Made by a program: the position numbers and the translations under genes
Notes under the pieces: model-generated
What the model was told of the DNA's origin: nothing
Databases searched by the model: none
The model's input: the letters and a program-made list of their open reading frames with translations, nothing else
Source of the DNA: SH-MAG3 sp036374995
GTDB taxonomy: Bacteria > Gemmatimonadota > Gemmatimonadetes > Longimicrobiales > RSA9
Reading direction: 5' to 3'
DNA length: 64,000 nt
Assembly: GCA_036374995.1 (NCBI GenBank)
Contig: DASUSS010000093.1
Span: forward strand, 62,001-126,000
Part shown: positions 1 through 8,783 of the stretch, piece after piece
How the letters are laid out: each line of letters starts with the position of its first letter
Numbering within the stretch: position 1 is the first letter of the stretch

Positions 1-301
1 ACACGATACCATCCGCGCCGCGCAGCACGAGCTTGCGTGTGGCATTGTAATACACCTGGCCGGGCACGGTGTAGAGCTGCATGCGCGTACGGAACCCCGA
101 GATCGTGCCGAGGTCGAGCGGCAGGAAGTCGAAGAAGAGGGTGCGATCGGTTTCCGTCGCGAGCGAGACCATCGGCCCCTTCCGGTCCTCCGGCACGAAC
201 GCGTGAATGTACTGCAGGTTGCTCGTCTTTCCGGACCGGCCCGGACCGTAGTAGACGATCTTGCAGGTGATCTCCCGGGTCGAATAATTGACCAGCGACA
301 T
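1..301 (-). CDS. mglA: MglA-type Ras-like GTPase (N-terminal part, runs off window)
   Basis: Only the first 100 residues are inside the window. They begin MSLVNYSTREITCKIVYYG and are very close to Myxococcus MglA as I recall it. The P-loop GPGRSGKT spans residues 19-26. The segment YTVPGQ puts Thr78 where small GTPases normally have Asp, which is the MglA family signature. The ATG directly follows the stop of the upstream roadblock gene (TAGATG), so the two are probably translationally coupled. In the family, MglA-GTP marks a cell pole and directs motility machinery, and roadblock proteins of the MglB type act as its GAP. It is the last visible gene of the che/roadblock run. Confidence 0.93.
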   Translation of the reverse strand, partial: MSLVNYSTREITCKIVYYGPGRSGKTSNLQYIHAFVPEDRKGPMVSLATETDRTLFFDFLPLDLGTISGFRTRMQLYTVPGQVYYNATRKLVLRGADGIV

Positions 302-793
302 CTAGTCCTCGCTTGCTGCGTCCGGCGACGTATACTCCAGCCCGGCTTCGAGGTCGTGCTCGAAGCTCGTCTGGTCCCTGTGCTCCCGCTGCTCCTGGAA
401 CTCCGGGAGCGCCGATACTTCCCGCTCGAGGTTCTCGTAGAACAGCCGGACGATGCCGAGCGACGAGTCGGCATCGAAGATGACCACGAGAATCAGCTCC
501 TCGATCGGCGTTCGCAGCGGCGCGAGGAACAGCTGCCGTTCGCGGCCGCCATGATACAGGTGCTCCCACCGCTCCGCGCCCGCGAGCTGCGCGAGTGCAT
601 TGGAGGAAGCATGCGTGGCTGCTGCGAGCGACGCGATGTTGCGGATCTGGTACGCCCGCGTGAACCCGTGCTGCGCGAGCACCTGTCCGGCGTGGCTGAC
701 GAGCAGCGCGATGCGGACGCGCGATTCGCGCACGAAACGCTGGATCGGGTCCCGCAGGACGTCGATCAGCCGCGGGAGCTCGGCTCCTCTCAT
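302..793 (-). CDS. Roadblock/LC7-domain protein, MglB-like
   Basis: A 163-residue protein with one Roadblock/LC7 fold over about residues 5-125, including a core strand of the form LLVSHAGQVLAQ, followed by an acidic C-terminal tail. Members of this family bind and regulate Ras-like GTPases. Its position directly upstream of mglA, with abutting stop and start codons, makes it a natural candidate for the GTPase-activating partner. The ATG lies in an ATGA overlap with the preceding roadblock gene. Which of the three roadblock proteins here is the true MglB cannot be told from sequence alone. Confidence 0.85.
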   Translation of the reverse strand: MRGAELPRLIDVLRDPIQRFVRESRVRIALLVSHAGQVLAQHGFTRAYQIRNIASLAAATHASSNALAQLAGAERWEHLYHGGRERQLFLAPLRTPIEELILVVIFDADSSLGIVRLFYENLEREVSALPEFQEQREHRDQTSFEHDLEAGLEYTSPDAASED

Positions 794-1137
794 GCCAGCG
801 ATTCCGCCGCGCGGTGCGCCTCGTAGCGCACGAGACCGAGCTGGGCGTCATGGTCGGCAACGACCACGAGGATCAGCTCGCCGGCATCCACAGCCACGAC
901 GTGCCCTTCATCCGCCTCCAGCTGGAGCGTGTTCAGCCGGCCGAAATCCGCGGTCTCGCTCGCCACCGCGGTTCGGCGGAACAGCGAGGCCGCGAGCGCC
1001 GCGACGGCCGTCTCGTTCACGCCCTCGCGCAGCTCCGAGACGACGGGCACGCCGGCTTCGCTCTCGACGAGCAGCGCGCCTCGCACGCCCGCCACGCGAC
1101 TCAGCCGCTCGACCGCCGCCGTGAACAGCGCGTTCAT
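790..1137 (-). CDS. Roadblock/LC7-domain protein
   Basis: A 115-residue single-domain Roadblock/LC7 protein beginning MNALFTAAVERLSRVAG and containing ALLVESEAGVPVVSEL. The start was set at 1137 because it forms an ATGA overlap with the stop of the upstream TPR-roadblock gene; a longer frame exists but would run far into that gene. The downstream roadblock gene overlaps by four bases in the same way. It probably forms homo- or heterodimers with its neighbours to regulate the MglA-type GTPase. The role is inferred from family and context. Confidence 0.85.
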   Translation of the reverse strand: MNALFTAAVERLSRVAGVRGALLVESEAGVPVVSELREGVNETAVAALAASLFRRTAVASETADFGRLNTLQLEADEGHVVAVDAGELILVVVADHDAQLGLVRYEAHRAAESLA

Positions 1138-2189
1138 GCGTATTCCTCCATGTACTGCCGCGCCTGACCGACCGCGTGTGCGGACGCGCGCACGAGCCAG
1201 CCGGCGGGTGCGTCGCGCCGCGCCGCGAGCATGAGCACGGCATCTACGCCGGCCGGCGTGAGGTGGAGCAGCGCGTGCTCGGCATCGAGCAGGATGCCGC
1301 GCCACGTGCCCAGCGCGAGGTGACGCGCCGTGCGGGTCGCTTCGCCGATCGCGCCACCCAGCACGGCACCGAGCACCGCGGCGTCACCGCGCATCGCCTC
1401 GGTCAGGCGACCGGCCAGAACGAGCCCCTTGCGATCGACGAGCAGCGCGCCGAGCAGCGGCCCGGCCGAGAGCAGATCGTCGAAGAGCAGGGTCGGATCG
1501 AGCGTGACCGGCCCGGCGACGGCGGCGATCGACGGTTCCGGGCGGACCTCGCGCGGCCTTTCGGCGGACGGGTCGGGCGCATCGTCCTCGGCGGCCGGCG
1601 CCGGCGCACGGCCATCGGCGGCCGGTGGCTGCGCACGGGCATCAGCGGTCGGCGCGTCCTCCTCCCGCGGGCCCGCGGGCTCGAGCATGAACGTGGGGCC
1701 GGCATCCGCGGCAGCCCACGGATCATCGCTGAACGAGATGTCGCGGGCGTGTGCGAGACCCGACTCCGTGATCTCCTGACGCGTGCCGAGCACGCGCAGC
1801 GCTTCCTGCACGGTCGGATCCTCGGGCCGGATCAGGGCGGCCCGCTCGAGCATCTGCCGCGCGCGGCTGAGCCGGTCCTGCTCGAGGAAGCAGAAGCCCA
1901 TGCCGCGCAGCGCCTCGAAGTTGTCGGCATCGATGCGCAGCACCATCGACCATTCGTCGGCGGCCTTCTCGTGATCGCCCTGGTCCAGGTACAGCATCGC
2001 GAGCAGGCCATGTGCCTCCACGTGCGCCGGATGCGCCTCGAGGCCGCGCAGGCAGAGCTGGAGCGAGGCGGCGCGCAGTCCCTGCTTGCGATAGGCACGC
2101 GCGAGCGGCAGGAACGCCAGCGATCGGGGATCGCGCGCCACCTCCTCGCTCCAGCGTTGCAGGTCGGCCTGTGCCGGTGTCTTCATCAT
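1134..2189 (-). CDS. TPR protein with C-terminal Roadblock domain
   Basis: A 351-residue protein in three parts. The N-terminal ~150 residues hold tetratricopeptide repeats (for example ALRGMGFCFLEQDRLSRARQ). A Pro/Ala/Asp-rich linker covers about 150-230. A Roadblock/LC7 domain covers about 230-345 (LLGALLVDRKGLVLAGRL). It begins with two Met codons (2189 or 2186), one base after the stop of the PATAN gene. The layout suggests an adaptor joining TPR-mediated protein contacts to the roadblock/MglA machinery. I know of no characterised member with this exact architecture. Confidence 0.85.
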   Translation of the reverse strand: MMKTPAQADLQRWSEEVARDPRSLAFLPLARAYRKQGLRAASLQLCLRGLEAHPAHVEAHGLLAMLYLDQGDHEKAADEWSMVLRIDADNFEALRGMGFCFLEQDRLSRARQMLERAALIRPEDPTVQEALRVLGTRQEITESGLAHARDISFSDDPWAAADAGPTFMLEPAGPREEDAPTADARAQPPAADGRAPAPAAEDDAPDPSAERPREVRPEPSIAAVAGPVTLDPTLLFDDLLSAGPLLGALLVDRKGLVLAGRLTEAMRGDAAVLGAVLGGAIGEATRTARHLALGTWRGILLDAEHALLHLTPAGVDAVLMLAARRDAPAGWLVRASAHAVGQARQYMEEYA

Positions 2190-2190
2190 C

Positions 2191-3318
2191 TCAATTCGTG
2201 ATCACGCGCCGCACGATCTGCGTGAGCGCGCGCAGCGACGCGAGCGCCTGGGCCGCGAGCTGTCTCGGCTCTCCGTTCGGCGCCAGCCGCAGGAACGTTT
2301 CCCAGGCCTTCGTCGCGCGCTCCAGCTCGCCCGTGCGGATCGCAGCGAAGCCGAGCAGGTAGTGCGCGTCCAGTGACGTCGCGTCCAGCCCGACGGCGCG
2401 CGAGAACGATTCCGTCGCAGCCCGCATCCGGTTCTGGGCGACGAGCGTGCGACCGGTCAGGACGGCCAGATCGCCGCGCTCCGGGTACGACGTCTCGAGC
2501 TGCGTCGCGAGCTTCTGCGCCTCGTCCGCACGTCCCGCCGCGAGCAGCGCTTCGACATCCTCGATCGTCTGGCTCAGCTCCAGCTCCGGGATCCGCGTGC
2601 GCGGCTCGACGACCTCGAGCACGCCGGTGCTGACCAGACCATACACGATCTTCGCCACATCGAACGCGGAGCGGCCGAGGTCCGCCGCGAGCTGGCGTAC
2701 GTCCCGCTCGCCATCGATCTCGGCGAGCACCTCCCACTCATCGGAGCGCAGCTCGAGCGGAGTCATCTCCCGGTCCGCGTTCGCGCCGAGCACCGGCACC
2801 GCCTCGGGACTCGGCACCTTCGCCTCCAGCCGTGTCCACTCGTCGATCCGCCGCGCTCCCTCCATGAGCAGCGACTCGACGCGCACGCGCGCCAGCAGCC
2901 GCTGCTCGCCGATCTCGCCCCGCTCCTCGAACTTGAAGTACCCCTCATCCCACGGCATGACCTCGTAGATCGTCTCCTCCATCTGGAACCGGAGCTGACG
3001 CTCCAGCTCCTCCTCCCCTACACTGCCCATCTCCAGAAGGATCTCGGCGAGGCGGCGAGTCGGGTCCGCACGTTGCAGCTCCAGCGCACGGTCCAGCTCG
3101 CGCTGTGTCAGCTTCCCCGCGCGGATCAGCAGCTGACCCAGGCGCCGCGTGGAGCGCCGGCGGACGGCGAAGACGATCGCGCCGCGCGACAGGTGGACGA
3201 TCGCCTCGTCGTTCAGCCGCTCCGAGCGCACCGTCAGCACGCCGGTCTTGTGCGCCAGCTCCAGGAGCTGGAGCACATCCTGGATGCTCAGCTCGGCGAG
3301 CGCCCCCTCGATGGCCAC
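2191..3318 (-). CDS. PATAN (DUF4388) domain protein with TPR-like C-terminus
   Basis: A 375-residue protein. The N-terminus (MAIEGALAELSIQDVLQLLE, then HKTGVLTV) is the PATAN/DUF4388 domain seen in response regulators and gliding or signalling proteins. A second region around residues 60-200 resembles the helical extension often found with PATAN, and about 250-360 forms TPR-like helices. The start is GTG at 3318, three bases after the stop of the long TPR gene. PATAN proteins bind CheY-type receivers in cyanobacterial phototaxis, so it could link CheY output to the roadblock/MglA proteins downstream (inference). Confidence 0.82.
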   Translation of the reverse strand: MAIEGALAELSIQDVLQLLELAHKTGVLTVRSERLNDEAIVHLSRGAIVFAVRRRSTRRLGQLLIRAGKLTQRELDRALELQRADPTRRLAEILLEMGSVGEEELERQLRFQMEETIYEVMPWDEGYFKFEERGEIGEQRLLARVRVESLLMEGARRIDEWTRLEAKVPSPEAVPVLGANADREMTPLELRSDEWEVLAEIDGERDVRQLAADLGRSAFDVAKIVYGLVSTGVLEVVEPRTRIPELELSQTIEDVEALLAAGRADEAQKLATQLETSYPERGDLAVLTGRTLVAQNRMRAATESFSRAVGLDATSLDAHYLLGFAAIRTGELERATKAWETFLRLAPNGEPRQLAAQALASLRALTQIVRRVITN

Positions 3319-3321
3319 GAC

Positions 3322-5976
3322 TCAGCGCTCCGGTCCGAGTGCCGCGAGGGCCGCCGCGGCCCGCTCGTGTCGCGGCTGGAGTCGCAGCACGCGCTGGTAC
3401 GCCTGGCGCGCGTCGTCGGTGCGGCCGTCCTTCACGAGCAGCTCGGCCAGCCGGACGAGCGCCTCCATCGCGTACGGATCCATGGTCAGCAGATCGATCA
3501 TGACGTGCACGGCCTCGCGCACGCGGCCCCGTCGCTCCAGGAGGTCCGCCAGGCCCGTCGCCGCCTCGCCGTAGCTCGGAAGCACCCGCAACGCCGCACG
3601 ATATTCCGACTCCGCCTCCTGCACGCGCCCGTCCTGCGCGAGCACACGAGCGAGCGCGGTGCGCGCTGCCACCGCCATGGTGTCGCTCGCAACGGCGCGA
3701 CGGAGCGTAGTCTCCGCACCATCCGCGTTCCCCGCGGCCGCGTATGCCGACCCCAGCTCGGTGAGCAGGTGCGAGTCATCGGGCGCGGCCAGGCGGGCCT
3801 GCTCGAGCACGAGCGCGGCGCGCGCATAGTCGTGAACGCGGGCCAGCGCGCCGCCGAGCGTGCGCAGCGCCTCGACGTCGTTCGGCGAAAGCTCGCACAG
3901 CCGCTCCGCGGCTTCGACCGCTTCCGTCATGCGGCCGAGATCCATGAGGGACCGCGCGGCACCGTGCAGCGCGGTTCGGAGCGACTGATCCTCCTCGCCG
4001 ACCTCGCTGCGCGCGATCTCCGCCAGCGCGTCGTTGAACCGGTCCACCGCTTCGCCGGACAGCCCACGCCGCAGGAAGACCTCGCCCTGGAGCAGCAGCA
4101 CATCGATGCGCGGCGCACCCATCATCGCGGCCCGCTGCGCTTCGGCACTCGCCTGCTCCAGCATGCCGCGATCCATCGACTGCCGTGCGGCGTCCAGCAG
4201 GTCGCGGCCGGGTGCCTCGGCCTCGGGCCGTGCCTGCGGCCGGGCCGACTCGATGAACACCTCATCCAGCACGCCCGGCTGGAAATGGAACGCATCGATC
4301 ACCTCACCGCCTGCAACCCGCGCGGCGGGATCCAGCTCGGGCGCCAGCACGCTCGCTTCCTCGAACTGCAGATCGATCAGCAGCCGGAACCGCGGCGTGG
4401 GAATGTAGGGGTTGAGGTCCAGCGCATGCTTCGTCTCGTTCAGCGCGCCGGCATAGTCACCGAGCGCCGACATCGCGAACGCGAGGTGATAACGGGCCTC
4501 GGCCAGCGATGGATCCAGCTCGACCGCGCGGAGCAGATGGACCCGCGCCTGCTCCGCGTGACCCATCTCAAGCAGCAGAATCCCGTATCCGGTCAACGCC
4601 TGCGCGGCGGACGGGTTCGCCTCGATCGCGCTCTGGTACGCCCGCAGACTCTCCTCCCGGCGCCCCTCGCGGTGCAGCATGAGCGCGAAGTTGCGCCACA
4701 GATCGCCGAGCGCACGGCCTTCCCTGACTGCCGCCTGGAACGCCGGTTCCGCATCCGGCGCACCGCGATGGTGCCGCACGATCGCGAGGTTGTTCCAGGC
4801 CAGTGCGTAGTTCGGATCGATCTCGAGCGACCGGTAGTACGCCCCCTCGGCTTCCTCCAGGTCGCCCATCTGGTGCCGGACCACGCCGAGCTCGTTCCAC
4901 AGCTTCGGACTGGCCGGCTCCTGCTGGATGAGCGATGCGTACAGCTCGAGCGCCTCCTCGCCCTGTCCTCGCAGCAGCAGCATCTCCGCCTGCGCCTGCT
5001 GCACCAGATACGTGTCCTCGCCGCGCTCGGTCGCGAGCCGGAACTCGCGCAGCGCCTCGTCGTACAGCGCCTTCTGCCGGAACGCCAGGCCGAGGTTGTA
5101 GTGTGCCAGCTCGCCGCCCGCAGCCACGCGCGGCGAGCCCGTCCCGCGCTCGCCGACCAGCTCCTCGTAGCGCGCCGTGCTGTAGCTGTCGAGCGACAGC
5201 CCCGCCTCGGCCTTCGCGTAGCTCGGGTTCAGCTGAGCCGCGCGGTTCGCCGTCTCCGTCGCGCGCTCCGTGTCGCCGAGATCGCCGTAGACGAAGGCGA
5301 GCAGATGGTGCGCGTCGGCCAGACCGGGGTCGAGCTGAATCGCGCGCTCCAGCGGCTCGCGCGCGTCGCCGCTCAGCCCGCGCTGGTACTGCACCTCCCC
5401 GATCATGAAATGGACCCGTGCACTGGTTCCGTCCAGCGCTTCCGCGCTGCGCAGTGCGGCGAGCGCCGCCTCCAGGTCGCCCTTCTTCAGCTCCGCCCGC
5501 GCGAGTCGCTGGTACACGGCCGCATCGTTGGGGCGGACCGCCAGCAGCTCGTGCAACTCGCGCACGGCCGCATCGGCGTCCCCGCTGTTGAAGTAGGCCC
5601 GCGCCAGCTGGTCGCGCGCCTCCGCGTCCAGCGGGTCCGCCTCCAGCCGCTGCCGCAGCTGCGAGCTCAGCCGCTCGAAGTGACCGGTGCCGAAGTAGGC
5701 GATCTGGAGATTTCGCTCGGCGACCTGCATCCGCGGATCGATCTCCAGCGCGCGCTCGAACTGGTCGACCGCATCCTGGTACAACCCCTTGTTGTAGAAG
5801 ACCACGCCGAGGTTGTTGTGCGCACCCGCATCCTGCGGATTGATGCGACGGGCGAGCGCACGCAGGATCTCGAGGTCGCGCTCGGAGCGCGGCGAGGTGC
5901 CGGGCGGATGCCGGCCGCCCTCACCTCGATCCGTCCAGGGCATCGACGCAGGAACACGGGTCGGCTGTGTGCTCAT
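3322..5976 (-). CDS. Large tetratricopeptide-repeat protein
   Basis: An 884-residue protein made almost entirely of TPR units with the usual Gly8/Ala20/Pro32 pattern (for example AWNNLAIVRHHRG and NLGLAFRQKALYDEALREF). No signal peptide, membrane segment or catalytic domain is seen, so it is probably a cytoplasmic scaffold. An acidic region without obvious repeats near residues 520-600 may be a hinge. The ATG shares one base with the cheC stop (TGATG), so the two are probably made together. A scaffold for the Che and roadblock/MglA proteins is inferred from context. Confidence 0.85.
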   Translation of the reverse strand: MSTQPTRVPASMPWTDRGEGGRHPPGTSPRSERDLEILRALARRINPQDAGAHNNLGVVFYNKGLYQDAVDQFERALEIDPRMQVAERNLQIAYFGTGHFERLSSQLRQRLEADPLDAEARDQLARAYFNSGDADAAVRELHELLAVRPNDAAVYQRLARAELKKGDLEAALAALRSAEALDGTSARVHFMIGEVQYQRGLSGDAREPLERAIQLDPGLADAHHLLAFVYGDLGDTERATETANRAAQLNPSYAKAEAGLSLDSYSTARYEELVGERGTGSPRVAAGGELAHYNLGLAFRQKALYDEALREFRLATERGEDTYLVQQAQAEMLLLRGQGEEALELYASLIQQEPASPKLWNELGVVRHQMGDLEEAEGAYYRSLEIDPNYALAWNNLAIVRHHRGAPDAEPAFQAAVREGRALGDLWRNFALMLHREGRREESLRAYQSAIEANPSAAQALTGYGILLLEMGHAEQARVHLLRAVELDPSLAEARYHLAFAMSALGDYAGALNETKHALDLNPYIPTPRFRLLIDLQFEEASVLAPELDPAARVAGGEVIDAFHFQPGVLDEVFIESARPQARPEAEAPGRDLLDAARQSMDRGMLEQASAEAQRAAMMGAPRIDVLLLQGEVFLRRGLSGEAVDRFNDALAEIARSEVGEEDQSLRTALHGAARSLMDLGRMTEAVEAAERLCELSPNDVEALRTLGGALARVHDYARAALVLEQARLAAPDDSHLLTELGSAYAAAGNADGAETTLRRAVASDTMAVAARTALARVLAQDGRVQEAESEYRAALRVLPSYGEAATGLADLLERRGRVREAVHVMIDLLTMDPYAMEALVRLAELLVKDGRTDDARQAYQRVLRLQPRHERAAAALAALGPER

Positions 5977-6590
5977 CAGGCCAGCTTCATCATACGCAGC
6001 ATGATCTGGAGCGACGCCGCATCGGGGATCAGCAGGAAATGGCCGCGGATGTGCTCCTCACCCATGCTCATTCCGGTGTTCACGCACAGCACGTAGTCGT
6101 GGGCCTCGCCGAAGTTGAGATAGCTCGTGGTCATGACCGCGCCGACCATGTCGATCGCTATCGCCGGAACCGACATGATCAGCAGCAGCCCCATGAAGTC
6201 CGACAGCGCATTCAGGTAGGCACCCACGATGATGTTGCCGATCTCCTTGAGCGTATTCTGATGCTCGTCCGTGAACTCGTCCGGGAACACGGGCTCGCGG
6301 TCACCGGTCAGGATGCTGATGAGCTTCACCGCCGAGGCGCCCGGGAAGATCTGGAGTGTCCGGCCGGTGACATCGCCGAGCACCTTCATCATCACCGCGG
6401 CCACGACATCGTCGGGCGCGCCCGTCACGCTGCCGACGTCCTCGAGGCGTATGATGCTGACCTCGGGCACATCGATCATGATGACGCGATCGGTCATCTG
6501 CGACAGCGCCGTGGCCGCGTGGCCGGCGCCGATGTTCGCGATTTCGCGCATTGCGTCGAGTTGCGACGCGTCGAGCGTGCGTAGATCCAT
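5976..6590 (-). CDS. cheC: CheC-family CheY-P phosphatase
   Basis: A 204-residue CheC-type protein. Both phosphatase signatures (ExxN) are intact: Glu16/Asn19 in REIANIGAGHA and Glu116/Asn119 in KEIGNIIVGA. The family dephosphorylates CheY-P, which fits a gene three places after cheW and two after cheY. No cheD, its usual partner, is nearby. The ATG is 8 bases after the cheA stop. FliY and CheX alternatives are less likely because the protein is CheC-sized, has two sites and lacks a SpoA domain. Confidence 0.9.
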   Translation of the reverse strand: MDLRTLDASQLDAMREIANIGAGHAATALSQMTDRVIMIDVPEVSIIRLEDVGSVTGAPDDVVAAVMMKVLGDVTGRTLQIFPGASAVKLISILTGDREPVFPDEFTDEHQNTLKEIGNIIVGAYLNALSDFMGLLLIMSVPAIAIDMVGAVMTTSYLNFGEAHDYVLCVNTGMSMGEEHIRGHFLLIPDAASLQIMLRMMKLA

Positions 6591-6598
6591 CTACGACC

Positions 6599-8386
6599 TC
6601 ATATCACGCTGAGCGGGTCGAGCACCAGAGCCGGCCGCCCGTCGGCGAGCAGGGTCGCCCCCGAGAAGAAGGGGAGCATTCCCGTCACACCGTCGAACGT
6701 CCGCACGAGGATCTGTTCGCGACCGACGAGCTCGTCGACGGCGAGCGCGGCGCGGCGATCACCGATCTCGGCGATCACGGCCGCGTTCTCGGTCCCGTCG
6801 GCCTCCACGCGCAGCACGCGCCGCAGGCGGACGAGCGGCACGGCATGGTTGCGGACGTGCAGGACGCGCGCGCCGTTCATGGCAGCGCCATCCAGCTCGA
6901 CGGCCTCCGTGACGTGCGTCAGCGGGATCGCGTAATCCTCTCCGCCGACGCGCACGCGCAGCGCCTGTGCGACGGCGAGCGTGATCGGCAGACGCAGGGT
7001 GAACGAAGTACCGGCGCCCGGCTTCGTGCGCATGTCGATCGCACCGCCCAGAGCCCGCACGCGGTTCACCACGACATCCACGCCCACGCCACGGCCGGAC
7101 ACCGTGCTGACCTCGTCGGCCGTCGACAGACCCGGTGTGCTCATGAGCCGGAACAGGTCCTCGTCCGTCGCCGGCGGCTCGTCCTCAGCATACAGCCCGG
7201 CCGCCCGTGCCTTCTCGGCGACGCGCTCCGCGGAAACGCCGCGGCCGTCATCGTCCACGACGATACGCACGCTGCCCCGCTCACGCTCGGCGCGCACGCG
7301 GATCCTGCCGCGCGGCCGCTTGCCCGCCGCACGCCGGTCCGCGGCACCCTCGATCCCGTGATCGACCGCATTGCGCAGCAGGTGTACGAGCGGCTCGCCG
7401 ATCTCGTCGAGGATGGCGCGGTCCAGCTCGACGTCTTCGCCCTCGAGCACCAGCTCCACTTCGCGCCCCACGGCACGGGCCGCATCGCGCACCACACGCG
7501 GCAGGCGGGCGAACACCTCGCGCACCGGTACCATGCGCAGGGCGCGCATGTCGTGCTCCAGCTCGCCGAGCACTGCACCGACACGATCGATCATCTCGCT
7601 CACCTGCGTCGGGAGCGGCGCCTGTTGCAGGCGCGCGTAGAGCACCGACAGCTCGCCCAGCCCATCGGCCAGGCCGTCCAGCCGCTGCACATCCACGCGC
7701 ACCTGACGGGCGTGCCGTGCCGCCGCTGCGCCGTTGCCGGGCGCGCCGACCCGCCGCAGCTCCACCGTGTCCACGTCACCCGCGCCGCGGATTGCCGACT
7801 CGACTGCCGTCTGATCCGCGCTGCTGTCGAGAAAGATGACGAACGCACCGTCGAACTCATCGTCGAAGGCGGCGGGATCGGAGCCGAGCATGCCCGGCAG
7901 GCTCTCCAGCGCGCGGAGGATGAGGGCGGCGCGGGCGCCCTTGATCGGCGCATCGGCGCGGAGCCGGACGTGTGCGAGCGTCGTGGTACCTTCCGGAGCC
8001 CGGTGGGCACTGCCGGACTGCGCGGGCCGCTCTGCGGATTCGGGGGTCGGGCCGTGCGGTCCGGACGGCGTCGTGAGCACCGCACCGCTGATCGCGTCCT
8101 CGAGCTCATCGGCGCCGGCGAGGAGGGCATCGATGACCTCGGCCTCGGCCCGGAGTGTGCCCGCACGGATCGCGTCGAGACGGTCCTCCAGCCGGTGCGC
8201 GAGATCGGCAACCGCGTCATAGCCCATCGCGGCCGAGATACCCTTCAGCGTATGCGCCGCGCGGAACGCCTCCGCCACGGTATCACTGCCCGCGCCCGCT
8301 TCCAGCTCGATCAGGCTGCGCTGCAGCAGCCGGATGTGCTCCTGCGTCTCCGAGACGTAGAGGTCGACGAATTTGCGGAGATCCAT
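6599..8386 (-). CDS. cheA: Chemotaxis-type histidine kinase CheA
   Basis: 595 residues. The N-terminal Hpt domain carries the phospho-acceptor His45 in AAHTLKGISAAMG. A divergent P2-like segment lies around 135-205 and the P3 dimerisation helices around 225-300. The HATPase domain has an intact N-box (LLRNAVDHGIE), G1 (DDDGRG) and G2 (GRGVGVDVV). The C-terminal CheW-like domain starts near 455 (ITLAVAQALRVRVGGEDYAI). The ATG at 8386 was chosen because it begins the conserved Hpt helix (MDLRKFVDLYVSET) and lies 5 bases after the cheY stop. It should autophosphorylate and pass phosphate to the adjacent CheY. Confidence 0.95.
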   Translation of the reverse strand: MDLRKFVDLYVSETQEHIRLLQRSLIELEAGAGSDTVAEAFRAAHTLKGISAAMGYDAVADLAHRLEDRLDAIRAGTLRAEAEVIDALLAGADELEDAISGAVLTTPSGPHGPTPESAERPAQSGSAHRAPEGTTTLAHVRLRADAPIKGARAALILRALESLPGMLGSDPAAFDDEFDGAFVIFLDSSADQTAVESAIRGAGDVDTVELRRVGAPGNGAAAARHARQVRVDVQRLDGLADGLGELSVLYARLQQAPLPTQVSEMIDRVGAVLGELEHDMRALRMVPVREVFARLPRVVRDAARAVGREVELVLEGEDVELDRAILDEIGEPLVHLLRNAVDHGIEGAADRRAAGKRPRGRIRVRAERERGSVRIVVDDDGRGVSAERVAEKARAAGLYAEDEPPATDEDLFRLMSTPGLSTADEVSTVSGRGVGVDVVVNRVRALGGAIDMRTKPGAGTSFTLRLPITLAVAQALRVRVGGEDYAIPLTHVTEAVELDGAAMNGARVLHVRNHAVPLVRLRRVLRVEADGTENAAVIAEIGDRRAALAVDELVGREQILVRTFDGVTGMLPFFSGATLLADGRPALVLDPLSVI

Positions 8387-8391
8387 GCGGA

Positions 8392-8754
8392 CTAGCCGAG
8401 GACGCGCTGCACCGCCTCCAGCACGCGGGATGGCTGGAACGGCTTTACGACGAAATCGCGTGCGCCCGCCTGGATCGCTTCGATCACCAGCGCCTGCTGA
8501 CCCATCGCGCTGCACATGAGGATGCGCGCCTGCGGATGTTCCTTGACGATCGCGCGCACGGCATCGATACCACCCATGTCCGGCATGACGATGTCCATCG
8601 TGACGAGGTCCGGCTGCAGCTGCTTGTACAGCTTCACCGCTTCCGCTCCCGTCTGCGCTTCTCCGACGACCTCGAAGCCCGCGCCCTTGAGGATGTCCGC
8701 GAGCATGCTGCGCATGAAGAGCGCATCGTCACAGATCAGGACCGTTCTCGCCAT
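8392..8754 (-). CDS. cheY: CheY-type single-domain response regulator
   Basis: A 120-residue stand-alone receiver domain. The acidic pocket (Asp9/Asp10), phospho-acceptor Asp54 in TMDIVMPDM, the Ser/Thr position in LMCSAM and the conserved Lys in VVKPF are all present, so it should be active. It lies between cheW and cheA. With no flagellar gene nearby, its output may act on the PATAN or MglA proteins encoded downstream rather than on FliM (inference). Confidence 0.94.
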   Translation of the reverse strand: MARTVLICDDALFMRSMLADILKGAGFEVVGEAQTGAEAVKLYKQLQPDLVTMDIVMPDMGGIDAVRAIVKEHPQARILMCSAMGQQALVIEAIQAGARDFVVKPFQPSRVLEAVQRVLG

Positions 8755-8783
8755 GGGGTGTTGTCCTCGCCAGTAGTTTCCGC

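Noticed and set aside
3073..6096. A 1007-codon open frame on the plus strand
   Set aside because: It lies opposite the TPR and PATAN genes. Its composition (Arg, Gln, His, Leu) is that of antisense GC-rich coding DNA and no protein motif is present.
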